A stretch of 64,000 bases of DNA from positions 22,514 through 86,513 of the forward strand of contig DASWYF010000038.1 in NCBI GenBank assembly GCA_036405135.1. The letters are read 5' to 3'. Shown one piece after another: positions 42,694-52,870 of the stretch. The DNA comes from Verrucomicrobiia bacterium. GTDB lineage: Bacteria > Verrucomicrobiota > Verrucomicrobiia > Limisphaerales > JAEYXS01. A model generated the notes under the pieces. The model worked only from the letters and a program-made list of their open reading frames with translations. It did not search any database and was not told where the DNA came from. Position 1 is the first letter of the stretch; each line of letters begins with the position of its first letter. The translations under genes were made by a program, and so were the position numbers.

Positions 42694-43761
42694 ATGTTCG
42701 ATTGGATCAATAATTTGTCTCCGGGTTTGCAGATCGCGGTCTGGGGCGCCATCAAGATTTTGGCGGTGCTCTTCCTCGCGGTGCTGCCGATGGTGTCGTA
42801 CTACGTGATGGCGGAACGCCGCATCTCGGCGTGGATTCAAGATCGCGTGGGCCCGAACCGCGTCGGTCCTTGGGGCTTGCTGCAACCGGCGGCTGACGCT
42901 GTGAAGGCTATCTTGAAGGAAGACTTTATGCCTGGTCACGTGCGGAAGGTTTACTTCTGGCTCGCCCCAATGCTGACATTAATCCCGGCGTTCCTCGTGC
43001 TGGCGGTGATCCCGTTCGGCTCGACGCTCGGCAATCAGAAGATGGTGATCGCGGATCTGAACGTGGGCATCCTCTACACCTTCGGCATCGTGTCGCTCGG
43101 TGTGTATGGCATCGTGCTCGCGGGTTACGCGGCGAATTCCAAGTATCCGTTCCTAGGCGGTATTCGCTCCAGCGCCCAATTGGTCTCCTACGAACTCGCG
43201 ATGGGTATGAGCGTGGTGCCGATCTTCATGCTGGTGGGTGACCTGAACCTGAGCAGCATCATCGGTTACCAGCAAGGTCTGCTGTTCGGTTTCCTGCCGA
43301 ACTGGCTCATCTTCAAGCTGCCGTTCTGCTTCTTCATCTTTTTGATCTCGGCCTTTGCGGAAACGAACCGTCTGCCGTTCGATTTGCCTGAGTCCGAAAC
43401 GGAACTCGTAGCTGGTTACAATACGGAATACAGCTCCATGAAGTTCGCAATGTTCTTCATGGGTGAGTATACGAATATGATCGCGGCCTCCGCGATGATG
43501 GTGACGCTGTTCTTCGGTGGCTGGACGCTGCCATTCGCAGGCTTGGATCAGCCGGCTACCACGATCATGGGTGGCTTGATCCACATCGGAATTTTTGTCG
43601 GTAAGATGTTGTTCTTCATGGTGCTGTTCATCTGGGTGCGCTGGATGCTTCCACGCTTCCGTTATGACCAGCTCATGGACTTGGGCTGGCGCCGGTTTGT
43701 GCCATTCGCCCTCGCGAACATCCTTTTCTACGCCGTTGTTTTGTGGGCCATGAACTCCTGA
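42694..43761 (+). CDS. nuoH: NADH-quinone oxidoreductase subunit H
   Basis: A 355-residue membrane subunit with about eight helices joining the peripheral arm to the proton-pumping arm. RRISAWIQDRVGPNRVGPWG and FAETNRLPFDLPESETELVA are the two family signatures; the acidic residues of the second line the quinone/E-channel. It starts 14 bases after nuoG and ends 38 bases before nuoI. Full length for the family. Confidence 0.97.
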   Translation: MFDWINNLSPGLQIAVWGAIKILAVLFLAVLPMVSYYVMAERRISAWIQDRVGPNRVGPWGLLQPAADAVKAILKEDFMPGHVRKVYFWLAPMLTLIPAFLVLAVIPFGSTLGNQKMVIADLNVGILYTFGIVSLGVYGIVLAGYAANSKYPFLGGIRSSAQLVSYELAMGMSVVPIFMLVGDLNLSSIIGYQQGLLFGFLPNWLIFKLPFCFFIFLISAFAETNRLPFDLPESETELVAGYNTEYSSMKFAMFFMGEYTNMIAASAMMVTLFFGGWTLPFAGLDQPATTIMGGLIHIGIFVGKMLFFMVLFIWVRWMLPRFRYDQLMDLGWRRFVPFALANILFYAVVLWAMNS

Positions 43762-43799
43762 TGGAGTGATGCAGTAACCATCAGAAATCAATCAGCCAT

Positions 43800-44363
43800 A
43801 TGATCGTCAAACGCCCAGAATTAAGTTGGTGGGAACGGATTTACCTTCCGGCCCTGATGAGCGGCTTCAAGGTGACTGGCAAACATTTCTATCGCACGGT
43901 CTTCCAGCGGAAGTCCGTGACGATGCAGTATCCCGAGCAGAAGTGGACCGTGCCAGCGGGTTACCGTGGTGCGCCTTATCTGGTGAAAGATGAGGATGAC
44001 AACACCAAGTGCGTCTCCTGCCAGTTGTGCGAATTCATCTGCCCGCCGAAGGCCATCAAGATCACGCCTCCAGGACCGAGCGGCGAAGTGGCCGACCGTG
44101 AGAACGCGGAGAAGATGCCGAAGGAATTCGAGATCAACATGCTCCGGTGCATCTTCTGCGGTTTCTGCCAGGAAGTCTGCCCCGAAGAGGCGATCTTCCT
44201 GCAAAAAGATTACTCCCTCACCGGCCTTAGCCGGGGAGAGATGGTTTATAACAAAGAGAAGCTGCTGTCCTTGGGCGGAACCCACCGCGGTGTGAAGAAG
44301 TGGGAGCACAAGCAGAAGGAAGCCGAGGAACAGGAATCGTTCCCGGTGGTGAAGAAAAATTAG
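43800..44363 (+). CDS. nuoI: NADH-quinone oxidoreductase subunit I
   Basis: A 187-residue ferredoxin-like subunit holding clusters N6a and N6b. The two C-x2-C-x2-C-x3-CP motifs are complete: Cys71, 74, 77, 81 (CVSCQLCEFICP) and Cys117, 120, 123, 127 (CIFCGFCQEVCP). The N-terminal amphipathic part (ELSWWERIYLPALMSGFKVT) matches the membrane-contact region of family members. The C-terminal tail is Lys/Glu-rich. It is followed after 12 bases by nuoJ. Confidence 0.97.
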   Translation: MIVKRPELSWWERIYLPALMSGFKVTGKHFYRTVFQRKSVTMQYPEQKWTVPAGYRGAPYLVKDEDDNTKCVSCQLCEFICPPKAIKITPPGPSGEVADRENAEKMPKEFEINMLRCIFCGFCQEVCPEEAIFLQKDYSLTGLSRGEMVYNKEKLLSLGGTHRGVKKWEHKQKEAEEQESFPVVKKN

Positions 44364-44375
44364 GCCGGACGATCC

Positions 44376-44879
44376 ATGCAAGACATCTTCTTTTACATCT
44401 TTGCCTTCCTGACACTGCTCTGCGGTTTCATGGTGGTGGCGAATCCGTTCAGCCGGAACCCGGTGACGAGCGCCATGTTCCTCGTGCTGACCATCGCTTC
44501 GATGGCCGGTCTGTTCGTGCTGTTGAACGCCTTCTTCCTGGCGGCGGTGCAAGTGCTGGTTTACGCGGGCGCGGTGATGGTGCTGTTCCTGTTCGTCATC
44601 ATGTTGCTCGACCTGAAAGAAGAGGAACGTCGCAAGTTCAACAAGTTCGGCATCGCGGCGGCAATCATCGGTGTGGGTTCGATCGCGGCTATCCTGGTGA
44701 AGACGTTGATGGATTCCAAAGTGGGTGAAGGCTTGGCGGCTCCGACGAAGGCGGGTGAAGTGAAGGCATTGGGCGGCATCCTGTTTTCCCAATATCTGTT
44801 GCCTTTCGAAATCCTCTCACTGCTACTGCTAGTGGCGATGGTGGGCGTGATTTTGCTGAGCAAGAAGGATTTGAAATAA
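44376..44879 (+). CDS. nuoJ: NADH-quinone oxidoreductase subunit J
   Basis: A 167-residue membrane subunit with five predicted helices. [20 protein letters not shown] in helix 3 is the family signature, and the pi-bulge segment of that helix is thought to move during the coupling cycle. It ends one base before the nuoK start, as is common. Confidence 0.95.
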   Translation: MQDIFFYIFAFLTLLCGFMVVANPFSRNPVTSAMFLVLTIASMAGLFVLLNAFFLAAVQVLVYAGAVMVLFLFVIMLLDLKEEERRKFNKFGIAAAIIGVGSIAAILVKTLMDSKVGEGLAAPTKAGEVKALGGILFSQYLLPFEILSLLLLVAMVGVILLSKKDLK

Positions 44880-44880
44880 C

Positions 44881-45186
44881 ATGCAAGTCGGTCCTCAACA
44901 TTATCTGGTGGTCAGCGCGCTCCTGTTCTGTCTGGGGCTGCTGGGCGTCATCCTGCGGCGCAACGTGCTGATCATGTATATGTCGCTGGAGCTGATGCTG
45001 AATGCGGCGAACCTCGCGCTGGTGGCGATGTCCCGCATGAATGACAACCTGAACGGGCAGGTGATGGTGTTCTTCATCATCACGGTGGCAGCGGCGGAAG
45101 TGGCGGTGGGCCTGGCTTTGATCGTGGCGCTGTATCGCCGACGCCAGAGCGCACATGTCGAGGATCTGACCTCGATGAAACTCTAA
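44881..45186 (+). CDS. nuoK: NADH-quinone oxidoreductase subunit K
   Basis: A 101-residue, three-helix membrane subunit related to MrpC. The second helix ([20 protein letters not shown]) and third helix ([20 protein letters not shown]) carry the conserved membrane Glu residues of the proton path. It is packed between nuoJ and nuoL with spacings of 1 and 12 bases. Confidence 0.96.
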   Translation: MQVGPQHYLVVSALLFCLGLLGVILRRNVLIMYMSLELMLNAANLALVAMSRMNDNLNGQVMVFFIITVAAAEVAVGLALIVALYRRRQSAHVEDLTSMKL

Positions 45187-45198
45187 GGATTTTGGGAC

Positions 45199-47097
<1,899 letters not shown>

Positions 47098-47100
47098 ACC

Positions 47101-48660
47101 ATGTCTCTCTTAACTTTCATACTCGGTGTTCCGTTGCTGGCGGGCATATTGCTCCTGTTCTTGCCGCGCAACCTGCGGTTCCTCGCGCGCCTGATTTCAT
47201 TGGGAGCGACATTTGTCTCCATGGTCATGGCTGTCGTCCTGTTCGCCAAGTTCCAGACAGGTGCAGAAACGTTCCAGTTCGTGCAGAAGGTGGCATGGAT
47301 CGAATCTCTCGGTATCAGCTATCACGTGGGTGTGGATGGTATCAACGTCGGCCTCGTGCTGATGGCGGCGATTGTGGCTTTTGCAGCGACCTGCGTTTCT
47401 TGGGAGATCAAGGATCGCGAGAAGGAATTCTATGTGCTCCTGATGTTCATGAGCGGCGGTATCATCGGTGCGTTTGCGTCGCTGGACCTGTTCTTCTTCT
47501 ACTTCTTCCATGAACTCGCGCTGGTGCCGACTTTCATCATGATCGGTGTCTGGGGCAAGGGGACGGAAAAGAATTACGCAGCGTTCAAGATGACGCTGTA
47601 TCTCAGCTTGGGCGCGCTCATCGCGTTGCTCGGTTTGATCGTGCTCTACGTTCAGGCGGGTGCAAACACGTTTGATATCGTGGAGATCACAGCACGTCTG
47701 AAAGCGCAGCCTTTGCCTGCGGCAGTGCAGAGCATCATCTTCCCACTCTTGCTGTTCGGATTCGGCATTCTCGTTTCTCTCTGGCCGTTCCATACATGGG
47801 CGCCAATCGGTTATGGGTCTGCTCCGACGGCTACCTCCATGTTGCACGCCGGGGTGCTGAAGAAGTTCGGTCTTTACGGTCTGATCCGCGTGGCGCTGCC
47901 GTTGCTGCCGGATGCGTTGAACAGTGGCAGCATCTTTGGTCCAGGCTGGCTGGACATCCTTGTGTTCCTCTGCTTGGGCAACATCCTGTTCTGCGGTCTG
48001 GTGGCCATCCGCCAGAAGAACCTGAACTTGCTCATCGGTAATTCGAGTGTGGCGCACATGGGCTTCATCTTCTTGGGTATCGCGAGTTTGACGCTGGTGG
48101 GTATCACGGGTGCGATCGTTATCATGGTGGCGCACGGGTTGCTGGCGGCACTAACCTTTGCAGTAAGCGGTTATCTGTATCAGCAGACGCGCACGTTGGA
48201 GATCGAGAAGATGGGTGGCTTGCTCCGGGCGGTGCCGTTCATCGGTGCGGTAATGATCATGGCGATGATGGCGGGCTGCGGTCTGCCGGGCTTCGCGAAT
48301 TTCGTAGGTGAGGCGATGGTGTTCTTCGGTGCGTGGAAGGCCTATCCGGTAGCCACGGCGCTGGCATGCTGGGGCGGCTTGGTGATCGGCGCGGTGTATA
48401 TGCTGCGCGCCATCCGTAATATCCTGCACGGTGAACTCGTGGCGGATTTCAAGAACATTGCTGATGCGTCCAATCCTTGGCGCAAGCTGCCGTTCGTGAT
48501 CTTGGTTGCGGCGTTGCTCTGGTTCGGTTTCGTGCCGGGCAGCCTGACGGAAAAAATCAAGCCGGATGCGGAGAAGATCGTGAGCATGTCCAAACCGCCA
48601 GGCAACGACAAGGAAACGACCCTTGAAGGCAATAAGAAGCACACGGCGTCCGTGCGTTAA
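47101..48660 (+). CDS. nuoM: NADH-quinone oxidoreductase subunit M (antiporter-like proton channel)
   Basis: A 519-residue pump subunit. FFYFFHELALVPTFIMIGVW holds the conserved Glu of helix 5. LLFGFGILVSLWPFHTWAPI corresponds to the conserved segment that in most relatives reads K-x-P-x-x-PFHTWLPDAH; the Lys position here reads Ser/Leu (LVSLWPFHTW), a small departure that deserves an alignment. NLLIGNSSVAHMGFIFLGIA is also typical. The last ~30 residues (NDKETTLEGNKKHTASVR) form a charged tail. Confidence 0.94.
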   Translation: MSLLTFILGVPLLAGILLLFLPRNLRFLARLISLGATFVSMVMAVVLFAKFQTGAETFQFVQKVAWIESLGISYHVGVDGINVGLVLMAAIVAFAATCVSWEIKDREKEFYVLLMFMSGGIIGAFASLDLFFFYFFHELALVPTFIMIGVWGKGTEKNYAAFKMTLYLSLGALIALLGLIVLYVQAGANTFDIVEITARLKAQPLPAAVQSIIFPLLLFGFGILVSLWPFHTWAPIGYGSAPTATSMLHAGVLKKFGLYGLIRVALPLLPDALNSGSIFGPGWLDILVFLCLGNILFCGLVAIRQKNLNLLIGNSSVAHMGFIFLGIASLTLVGITGAIVIMVAHGLLAALTFAVSGYLYQQTRTLEIEKMGGLLRAVPFIGAVMIMAMMAGCGLPGFANFVGEAMVFFGAWKAYPVATALACWGGLVIGAVYMLRAIRNILHGELVADFKNIADASNPWRKLPFVILVAALLWFGFVPGSLTEKIKPDAEKIVSMSKPPGNDKETTLEGNKKHTASVR

Positions 48661-48678
48661 CATTTTGACTGAAGGTAG

Positions 48679-50226
48679 ATGAATACATCTCTGATAACTT
48701 TGGAAATCGCAGTGGCCGTCATCGGCCTGCTGATCCTATTGGCGGATCTGTGGGTGCCGGCGGCGTCAAAGGTCAAGTTAGGCTATATAGCTGCGAGCCT
48801 GCTGTTTTTGGTCCTCTTCTCCAGCTTCACCGATCTGGTGGAGGGCGATGGCGTGCGTTACGCGTTCGGCGGGATGTATGTGCAGGATCAGCTGGCGCTT
48901 TATTTCAAACGCTTCTTCATTGCGGCAGCAATCATCGTATTGGTGCTGACTGTGGAATATTCGGACCGTATCAAGGCGGGCATCTCCGAATTCTATTCGC
49001 TCACTTTGTTTGCCTTGGCAGGCATGATGTTCGCGGCTTCGGCGAATGATTTCAGCCTGCTCTTCGTTTCGCTGGAATTGGTCACGGTGACGTTCTATGT
49101 GTTGACCAGCTTCCTGCGCTCTCAGACGAAGTCGCTCGAATCCGGTGTGAAGTATCTGATTCTCGGTGCGCTTTCCTCGGCTTTCATGGTGTATGGCATC
49201 GCGCTGGTGTTCGGCACGACGAACACGATGAACTTCAACGAGCTGCAGAGAATCACGAGCGGTTGGGCGGCGGCGGGCACCTTGGGTGACCATAAGCTGT
49301 TGCAGCTCGGTCTGCTGATGGTGTTCTTCGGTTTGGCATTCAAGATCGCGGCTTTCCCGATGCATGTCTGGGCTCCGGACGTGTATCAAGGTGCACCGAC
49401 GCCTGCCACGGCGTTTCTGGCGGTCGGTTCCAAGGCGGCTGGTTTCGTGCTGGTATTGCGTGTGCTGTTCGGTGCTGCGCCCGCGATCGCCATCAACTGG
49501 ACGGTGGTGCTGATGATCGTGGCGGCTATCACCATCCTTTACGGCAATCTTTGCGCGATCCCGCAACGCAATCTCAAGCGTCTGCTGGGTTATTCGAGCA
49601 TCTCGAACGCGGGTTATATTCTCTTGGGTGTGGCGGCGGCTTCGGTGAGCGGTTCTTCGGCGGTGCTGTATTATCTCACGGGTTATCTCTTTACGGTGTT
49701 GGCCGCGTTCGGCGTATTGATCGTGGTGGTGAAGCAGGTGGATGGCGATGATATCTCCTCGCTCTCCGGCTTGAGCCAGCGTTCACCGTTCCTCGCGGCG
49801 ACGATGACGATCGCGATGGTTTCCTTGGCGGGTATTCCGCCGTTGGCCGGTTTCGTCGGCAAGTTCCTGCTGGTGAAAGCGGTGGCGGAACAGGCGATCT
49901 CGAATCCGGCAGACCCGATCATGCATCCGATGGCGTTCATCGTCATCGCTGTGGCGATCGCTGGTGTGGTGATGTCGCTCTACTATTACTTCGGTGTGGT
50001 GCGTGCGATCTACTGGAGCAAGGAGAACAGCGAGACGACGCCTATCGAAGTTTCCTACCCGGTCAAAGCGATGTTGGCGACCTGTGTGGCGGCCATCCTT
50101 TACCTCGGGCTGTTCCCTGGAATTCCGCTGACAGCGGGTGAGAATGCGGTATCTGACCTGAAGCTGGATTCCTCCGTGGAAGTGAAACACAAGGTGGCGG
50201 GCCGTGTTGAGCACGCGAAGCACTAA
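48679..50226 (+). CDS. nuoN: NADH-quinone oxidoreductase subunit N (antiporter-like proton channel)
   Basis: A 515-residue pump subunit, the last gene of the operon. SLLFVSLELVTVTFYVLTSF carries the conserved Glu, FFGLAFKIAAFPMHVWAPDV the central Lys region, and NLKRLLGYSSISNAGYILLG the second conserved Lys. About 14 helices are expected. A terminator follows 28 bases after the stop. Confidence 0.96.
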   Translation: MNTSLITLEIAVAVIGLLILLADLWVPAASKVKLGYIAASLLFLVLFSSFTDLVEGDGVRYAFGGMYVQDQLALYFKRFFIAAAIIVLVLTVEYSDRIKAGISEFYSLTLFALAGMMFAASANDFSLLFVSLELVTVTFYVLTSFLRSQTKSLESGVKYLILGALSSAFMVYGIALVFGTTNTMNFNELQRITSGWAAAGTLGDHKLLQLGLLMVFFGLAFKIAAFPMHVWAPDVYQGAPTPATAFLAVGSKAAGFVLVLRVLFGAAPAIAINWTVVLMIVAAITILYGNLCAIPQRNLKRLLGYSSISNAGYILLGVAAASVSGSSAVLYYLTGYLFTVLAAFGVLIVVVKQVDGDDISSLSGLSQRSPFLAATMTIAMVSLAGIPPLAGFVGKFLLVKAVAEQAISNPADPIMHPMAFIVIAVAIAGVVMSLYYYFGVVRAIYWSKENSETTPIEVSYPVKAMLATCVAAILYLGLFPGIPLTAGENAVSDLKLDSSVEVKHKVAGRVEHAKH

Positions 50227-50254
50227 GCGAGAGTTTTCACCGATACCAAGTTTT

Positions 50255-50286
50255 AGCGCCTGTTGAAAGACAGGCGCTTTTTCTTT
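50255..50286 (+). terminator. Rho-independent terminator of the nuo operon
   Basis: AGCGCCTGT and ACAGGCGCT form a 9-bp perfect stem around TGAAAG, followed by TTTTCTTT. It sits between nuoN and the converging transporter gene. Confidence 0.92.
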
Positions 50287-50312
50287 GCTCTTATTCCGCT
50301 TCTACGACCGGA

Positions 50313-51581
50313 TCAATGAACCGGTGGTTGGGGTTCTGTAGAACTGGAATCACCAGGAGGGGAAGCGTGCAGGTGCTTATTTTTACGGAAGGAAACCGCG
50401 GCGAGATATAAGGCCACGATGATGAGGGCCGCGCTGAAGAAGAAGGCGACGCCGGGCAAAACAAAGGGAGCATCTTTGCTGATGAAGTAGCCGAACAGGC
50501 CGGTCATGATGGGTGGCCCGATGATGCCCGTGACGCTCACGAGGCTGGTCAGGGAGCCTTGCACGCCACCTTGTTCATCAGCACCGACATTGCGGGAGAT
50601 GAGGCCTTGGATAGCTGGACCAGTGACGCCGCCGAGGGAGCCAAAGACGATCACGACATAGACCATCCATCCCTTAGGCGCGAGCCCGTAGCAGAGATAA
50701 GCGATGGCGAAGATGGAGAAGCCGTAGAGGACGGTCTTCACTTCACCGAACTTCTTCACGATCACACGGGTGAGGCCGCCTTGGACGATGGCGGCCATGA
50801 CGCCGACGATGGCGAGGGAGAGGCCGGTCTGCGTGGGTGTCCATTCATAGCGGTAACTGGTGTAGAGCACCCAGATGCTGGGATAGACTTGATGGGAGAG
50901 ATTGAAGAGGAAGAACGATTCAGCCAGGCCGAACACCACGGGATATTTCTTCAGGGCGAGCAGTGAGCCGATGGGATTGGAAACGGCCCAACTGAATTTA
51001 CGACGATTCTCTGGGGCGAGAGACTCCGGCAGGACGAAGAGGCCGTAGACCCAGTTCAACAAGTTCAGTCCGGCAGCGACGAAGAAGGGCAGGCGCAGAT
51101 CGTAACCGCCCAGCACACCGCCGAGCATGGGCCCGATGATGAAACCAAGGCCGAAGGCGGCACCGATGAGGCCGAAGTTAGCCGCACGTTTCTCCGGTGG
51201 GCTGATGTCTGCGATGTAAGCGGTGGCCGCGGCGAAGTTCGCTCCAGTAATTCCAGCAATGATACGGCCCACGAAGAACCAGATCAGATTCGGTGCAAAG
51301 GCGAGGAGGAAGTAATCGAGACCGGCTCCGAACAAGGAAGCCAGAATGACGGGGCGACGGCCAAAGCGGTCGGAGAGGCTGCCGAGCAGAGGCGCGCAGA
51401 GGAACTGCATCAGGGAATAGATCGCGGCCAGCCAGCCGTAGATGTGCGTGGCTTTCTCGATGCCGCCACCGCCGAGTTCTTCCACCAGCTTGGGCAAAAT
51501 GGGGATGATGAGGCCGATCCCGAGGATATCGAGAACGAGCGTCACGAAGATAAAGCCCAGCGCTGGTTTGCGTGCCGTCAC
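50313..51581 (-). CDS. TetA-like major facilitator superfamily drug/H+ antiporter
   Basis: A 422-residue protein with 12 predicted membrane helices. [20 protein letters not shown] is the MFS loop 2-3 motif (G-x-L-[SA]-D-[RK]-x-GR-[RK]-x-x-x), and [20 protein letters not shown] with [20 protein letters not shown] is typical of the TCR/TetA and related drug-efflux families. [14 protein letters not shown] is the antiporter motif C (G-x8-G-x3-GP-x2-GG). It probably exports a small hydrophobic compound in exchange for protons; the sequence does not show tetracycline specificity, and no TetR-type repressor gene is next to it. It diverges from the GyrB-like gene. Confidence 0.85.
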   Translation of the reverse strand: MTARKPALGFIFVTLVLDILGIGLIIPILPKLVEELGGGGIEKATHIYGWLAAIYSLMQFLCAPLLGSLSDRFGRRPVILASLFGAGLDYFLLAFAPNLIWFFVGRIIAGITGANFAAATAYIADISPPEKRAANFGLIGAAFGLGFIIGPMLGGVLGGYDLRLPFFVAAGLNLLNWVYGLFVLPESLAPENRRKFSWAVSNPIGSLLALKKYPVVFGLAESFFLFNLSHQVYPSIWVLYTSYRYEWTPTQTGLSLAIVGVMAAIVQGGLTRVIVKKFGEVKTVLYGFSIFAIAYLCYGLAPKGWMVYVVIVFGSLGGVTGPAIQGLISRNVGADEQGGVQGSLTSLVSVTGIIGPPIMTGLFGYFISKDAPFVLPGVAFFFSAALIIVALYLAAVSFRKNKHLHASPPGDSSSTEPQPPVH

Positions 51582-51748
51582 AAATTGAAGGCCAGATGAA
51601 AGCGGGTCTGAGAGGTAAAGGAAAGGATGGAGTTTTGATGATAAATTCAGTGGAAAATAATGATTTATAACGATGGTTTTAGCTCTGAAATAGCTGGTGG
51701 TTTGACGGTAATTTTGATAGTTTTTTATTCACTTTCAGGAGTTCAAAA

Positions 51749-52870
51749 ATGCCTATCTCGCTCAAGCAATTCAGGGAGTTATCTGTCAGTGTCAGGAAGA
51801 AATCTGGGATGTATTTTGGCTGTGGTGGGTGTGAGGCGATTCCGAAGATGGTGGGGTATGCGGTGACATCTGTTTTGACGAATGGTGCAGATGCCTGGAG
51901 GGGCAAACTTTCGATTTCTGTAAAGAACACTGATGTTCAACGTATCACCGTCACTTTTGATGGACTGCTTTATGATGAGTTTCTGCCACGTAAAGAGGTG
52001 GATTGGTTTGGGGTGTTAACCAGTCGCGGTTCCCACGACTGGTGGCTGGAGATCATCGCGGGTGCGAGCGTCGAATTCGCGATTGAAAGTTCCGATGGCG
52101 TAACTTGTCGCCGGATGGAAATACGGGATGAGGCAGAGATCAGTGAGGCGATCTGTGGGGGTGATGGGAGCGTTTATCTGAAGATCATATTTTCTCCGGC
52201 AGCAGATGTTTTCAAGAGGTGCGGGTACAACGAGTATTACAAGATCACCGGCTGGCTACGGGATATGAGCATGCTGCGTGCAGGCATGACGACGCGATTT
52301 GCAGCGGATGATCTGGAGGGTGAGGTGGGTTGCCATTATCGGGATGGGATGAGGAGTTATATCATGGAGGCGGATTATGCCCGCTATTCCCAGCACCCGG
52401 AGTGTCTGCATTTTGCGGCTATCGAGAAAGACATGAAGGTGGAGTGCTATCTGCGTTTCGTGCACACAGGCACGCCCTATGTTAAGAATTTTGTGAATTA
52501 TTATCCGACGCAAGGCGGTTCACACCTAGAGGGTTTGGGAAAGGCCCTGCGCAAGTTGTTTCCAGATAGCACGAGGGGTTGCCGGCAGTCGCGGTTTGTC
52601 ACGAATCCCGATACCGGCAAAGGAGTGGTGATTCCACGGCCGTTCATTGGGGTGATGCATCTGCAATTGGAGAACCCGCAATACCATGGTCCTACGCGAG
52701 ATGTGCTCATGAGGGACGAAGTTTCGGAGTTTGTATATCGGGCAGCCGCTGAAACACTCAAAGAGCAATTGGCGATTCTCAATCCGCCGATAGATTACGA
52801 AGCGATCTACAAAACGACCATGGAGACGATTAACAAGATGACATCCGATAGTAATGATTCTTCAGGGTAA
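51749..52870 (+). CDS. Orphan GyrB-like protein: ATPase and transducer folds, ATP-binding motifs lost, no TOPRIM domain
   Basis: A 373-residue protein with a good ribosome site (AGGAG, seven bases before ATG). Its order of conserved segments follows the N-terminal half of type IIA topoisomerase subunit B: VRKKSGMYFG (15-24; VRKRPGMYIG in GyrB), then ITVTFDGLL at the place of ITVEDNGRG, then FVNYYPTQGGSHLEGLGKAL (248-267; GyrB has F-x-NNI-x-T-x-x-GGTH-x-x-GF). GVVIPRPFIGVMHLQLENPQ with the HGPTRDVL loop follows (GyrB: GL-x-AV-[IV]-SV-[KR]-x-P-x-P-x-F-x-x-QTK). Yet the ATP-binding residues are gone: Tyr37 and Ser41 replace the catalytic Glu and the Mg-ligating Asn, the G-x-x-G-x-G lid motif is absent, and QTK has become PTR. 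There is no TOPRIM or C-terminal domain. It overlaps the converging alkA-type gene by 9 bases. Its function is unknown; a gyrase-binding or regulatory pseudoenzyme is possible. Confidence 0.7.
   Translation: MPISLKQFRELSVSVRKKSGMYFGCGGCEAIPKMVGYAVTSVLTNGADAWRGKLSISVKNTDVQRITVTFDGLLYDEFLPRKEVDWFGVLTSRGSHDWWLEIIAGASVEFAIESSDGVTCRRMEIRDEAEISEAICGGDGSVYLKIIFSPAADVFKRCGYNEYYKITGWLRDMSMLRAGMTTRFAADDLEGEVGCHYRDGMRSYIMEADYARYSQHPECLHFAAIEKDMKVECYLRFVHTGTPYVKNFVNYYPTQGGSHLEGLGKALRKLFPDSTRGCRQSRFVTNPDTGKGVVIPRPFIGVMHLQLENPQYHGPTRDVLMRDEVSEFVYRAAAETLKEQLAILNPPIDYEAIYKTTMETINKMTSDSNDSSG

Noticed and set aside
50313..51581. Calling the MFS transporter a tetracycline-resistance determinant.
   Set aside because: The sequence shows only the general TCR/TetA-type architecture; no adjacent TetR and no specificity motifs are visible.
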